Assembly: GCA_002391275.1 (NCBI GenBank)
Contig: DGSC01000046.1
Location: forward strand, 1 to 15,555
Direction of reading: 5' to 3'
DNA: 15,555 nt
Source of the DNA: Prevotellaceae bacterium UBA4372
GTDB lineage: Bacteria; Bacteroidota; Bacteroidia; Bacteroidales; Bacteroidaceae
The notes beneath the pieces are model-generated. The model was not told where the DNA came from and did no database searches. It saw only the letters and a program-made list of their open reading frames with translations. Shown one piece after another: positions 15,360 to 15,555 of the stretch. The position numbers and the translations under genes are program-made. Positions within the stretch are counted from its first letter, which is position 1. Each line of letters opens with the position of its first letter.

Positions 15360-15463
15360 TGGCACACGTTGGACACCATTGGATTGCTAAACGATGTCCT
15401 CGCGTGGCACACATTGGACACATTTGGACACATTTAGACAGACTTGGACAGAGTTAGACAGAA
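15360..15463. repeat. imperfect direct repeat and 10-bp tandem array of the TTGGACACAT type
   Basis: Two 24-bp copies (15360-15383 and 15405-15428) match at 21 positions and share the blocks TGGCACAC and TTGGACAC, with 45 bp between starts. The second runs into five consecutive 10-bp units at 15414, 15424, 15434, 15444 and 15454: TTGGACACAT twice, then TTAGACAGAC, TTGGACAGAG and TTAGACAGAA. The array ends 31 bp before the ATG of the partial gene at 15495. Period 10 puts each unit on the same DNA face. All units point the same way, as in arrays of recombinase arm sites or regulator sites. Confidence 0.8.
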
Positions 15464-15494
15464 AACAGGAATAATAACATACAAAATAGGACAT

Positions 15495-15555
15495 ATGGAA
15501 ATAGTTAAGAAATGCGAATGGTGTCATAAAACCTTCATTGGTCAGATGGTCACAG
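15495..15555 (+). CDS. start of a CxxC (zinc-ribbon-like) protein, possibly mobile-element DNA-binding protein; runs off the right edge
   Basis: Only 20 codons are visible: MEIVKKCEWCHKTFIGQMVT. The Cys-Glu-Trp-Cys pair at residues 7-10 looks like the first half of a four-cysteine zinc ribbon. From memory, similar N-termini (CEWC followed by Lys/Thr/Phe residues) occur in helix-turn-helix or excisionase-like proteins near integrases in Bacteroidetes mobile elements; this could not be checked. No -7 box matching TAnnTTTG is seen just upstream. The ATG is preceded by an A-rich stretch and the 10-bp repeat array. With so little sequence the identity is uncertain, and even coding status rests on the recognisable motif. 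Confidence 0.5.
   Translation, partial: MEIVKKCEWCHKTFIGQMVT

Larger units (their letters stand above)
15175..15494. other. repeat-rich non-coding stretch downstream of mnmE
   Basis: In these 320 bp I find no coding frame of note. It contains a short direct repeat (15194-15212), the mnmE terminator (15251-15285), a tandem TTTGTACGTT pair (15294-15314), and a region of TTGGACACAT-like repeats (15360-15463). It ends at the start codon of a partial gene at 15495. The density and variety of short repeats are unlike the other intergenic regions in the window. Confidence 0.7.

Overview
This window looks like chromosomal DNA of an anaerobic Bacteroidales bacterium, most probably Prevotella or a close relative. 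Reasons: most intergenic regions carry the Bacteroidetes-type -7 promoter box TAnnTTTG; ribosome binding sites are weak; and the gene set is typical of the group (Na+-pumping Nqr, a single-chain NfnA-NfnB fusion, a Bacteroidetes-type TamB, EttA, and a LysM glucosaminidase). The genus is inferred from the character of the proteins and was not tested by a search.

Layout: (1) 1-253, minus: the start of nqrA, whose operon would run off the left edge. (2) About 397-4764, plus: a very large TamB-family envelope protein, divergent from nqrA, whose N-terminal membrane anchor lacks any standard start codon. (3) 4786-7435, minus: ettA (ribosome-associated ABC-F ATPase) preceded by an exported glucosaminidase/LysM protein, probably one transcript. 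(4) 7527-8921, plus: cytidine deaminase followed 3 bp later by an exported GH25 lysozyme-like protein, divergent from the glucosaminidase. (5) 8922-9252: a 331-bp gap with a decaying 22-bp tandem repeat, a small inverted repeat and a promoter box. (6) 9253-15174, plus: a four-gene run consisting of the NfnA-NfnB fusion, an exported beta-propeller-like protein of unknown role (4-bp overlap), a uridine-phosphorylase-like enzyme (49-bp gap) and mnmE (0-bp gap), ending in a strong intrinsic terminator at 15251-15285. (7) 15286-15555: a repeat-rich non-coding stretch, then the first 20 codons of a CxxC protein that resembles zinc-ribbon DNA-binding proteins of Bacteroidetes mobile elements. This may be the edge of an accessory element.

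Functional links: Nqr (NADH to quinone, Na+ export) and Nfn (NADH, ferredoxin and NADPH exchange) are both redox-balancing enzymes. Cytidine deaminase and the nucleoside phosphorylase are consecutive steps of pyrimidine salvage, but lie in separate transcription units. The glucosaminidase and the GH25 protein are both aimed at peptidoglycan, and TamB at outer-membrane biogenesis. EttA and MnmE serve translation.

Most of the window is conserved housekeeping sequence. I found no clearly new multi-gene system. The points most worth checking are the missing start codon of tamB, the 22-bp repeat array, the unknown exported protein coupled to Nfn, and the repeat-rich boundary downstream of mnmE.
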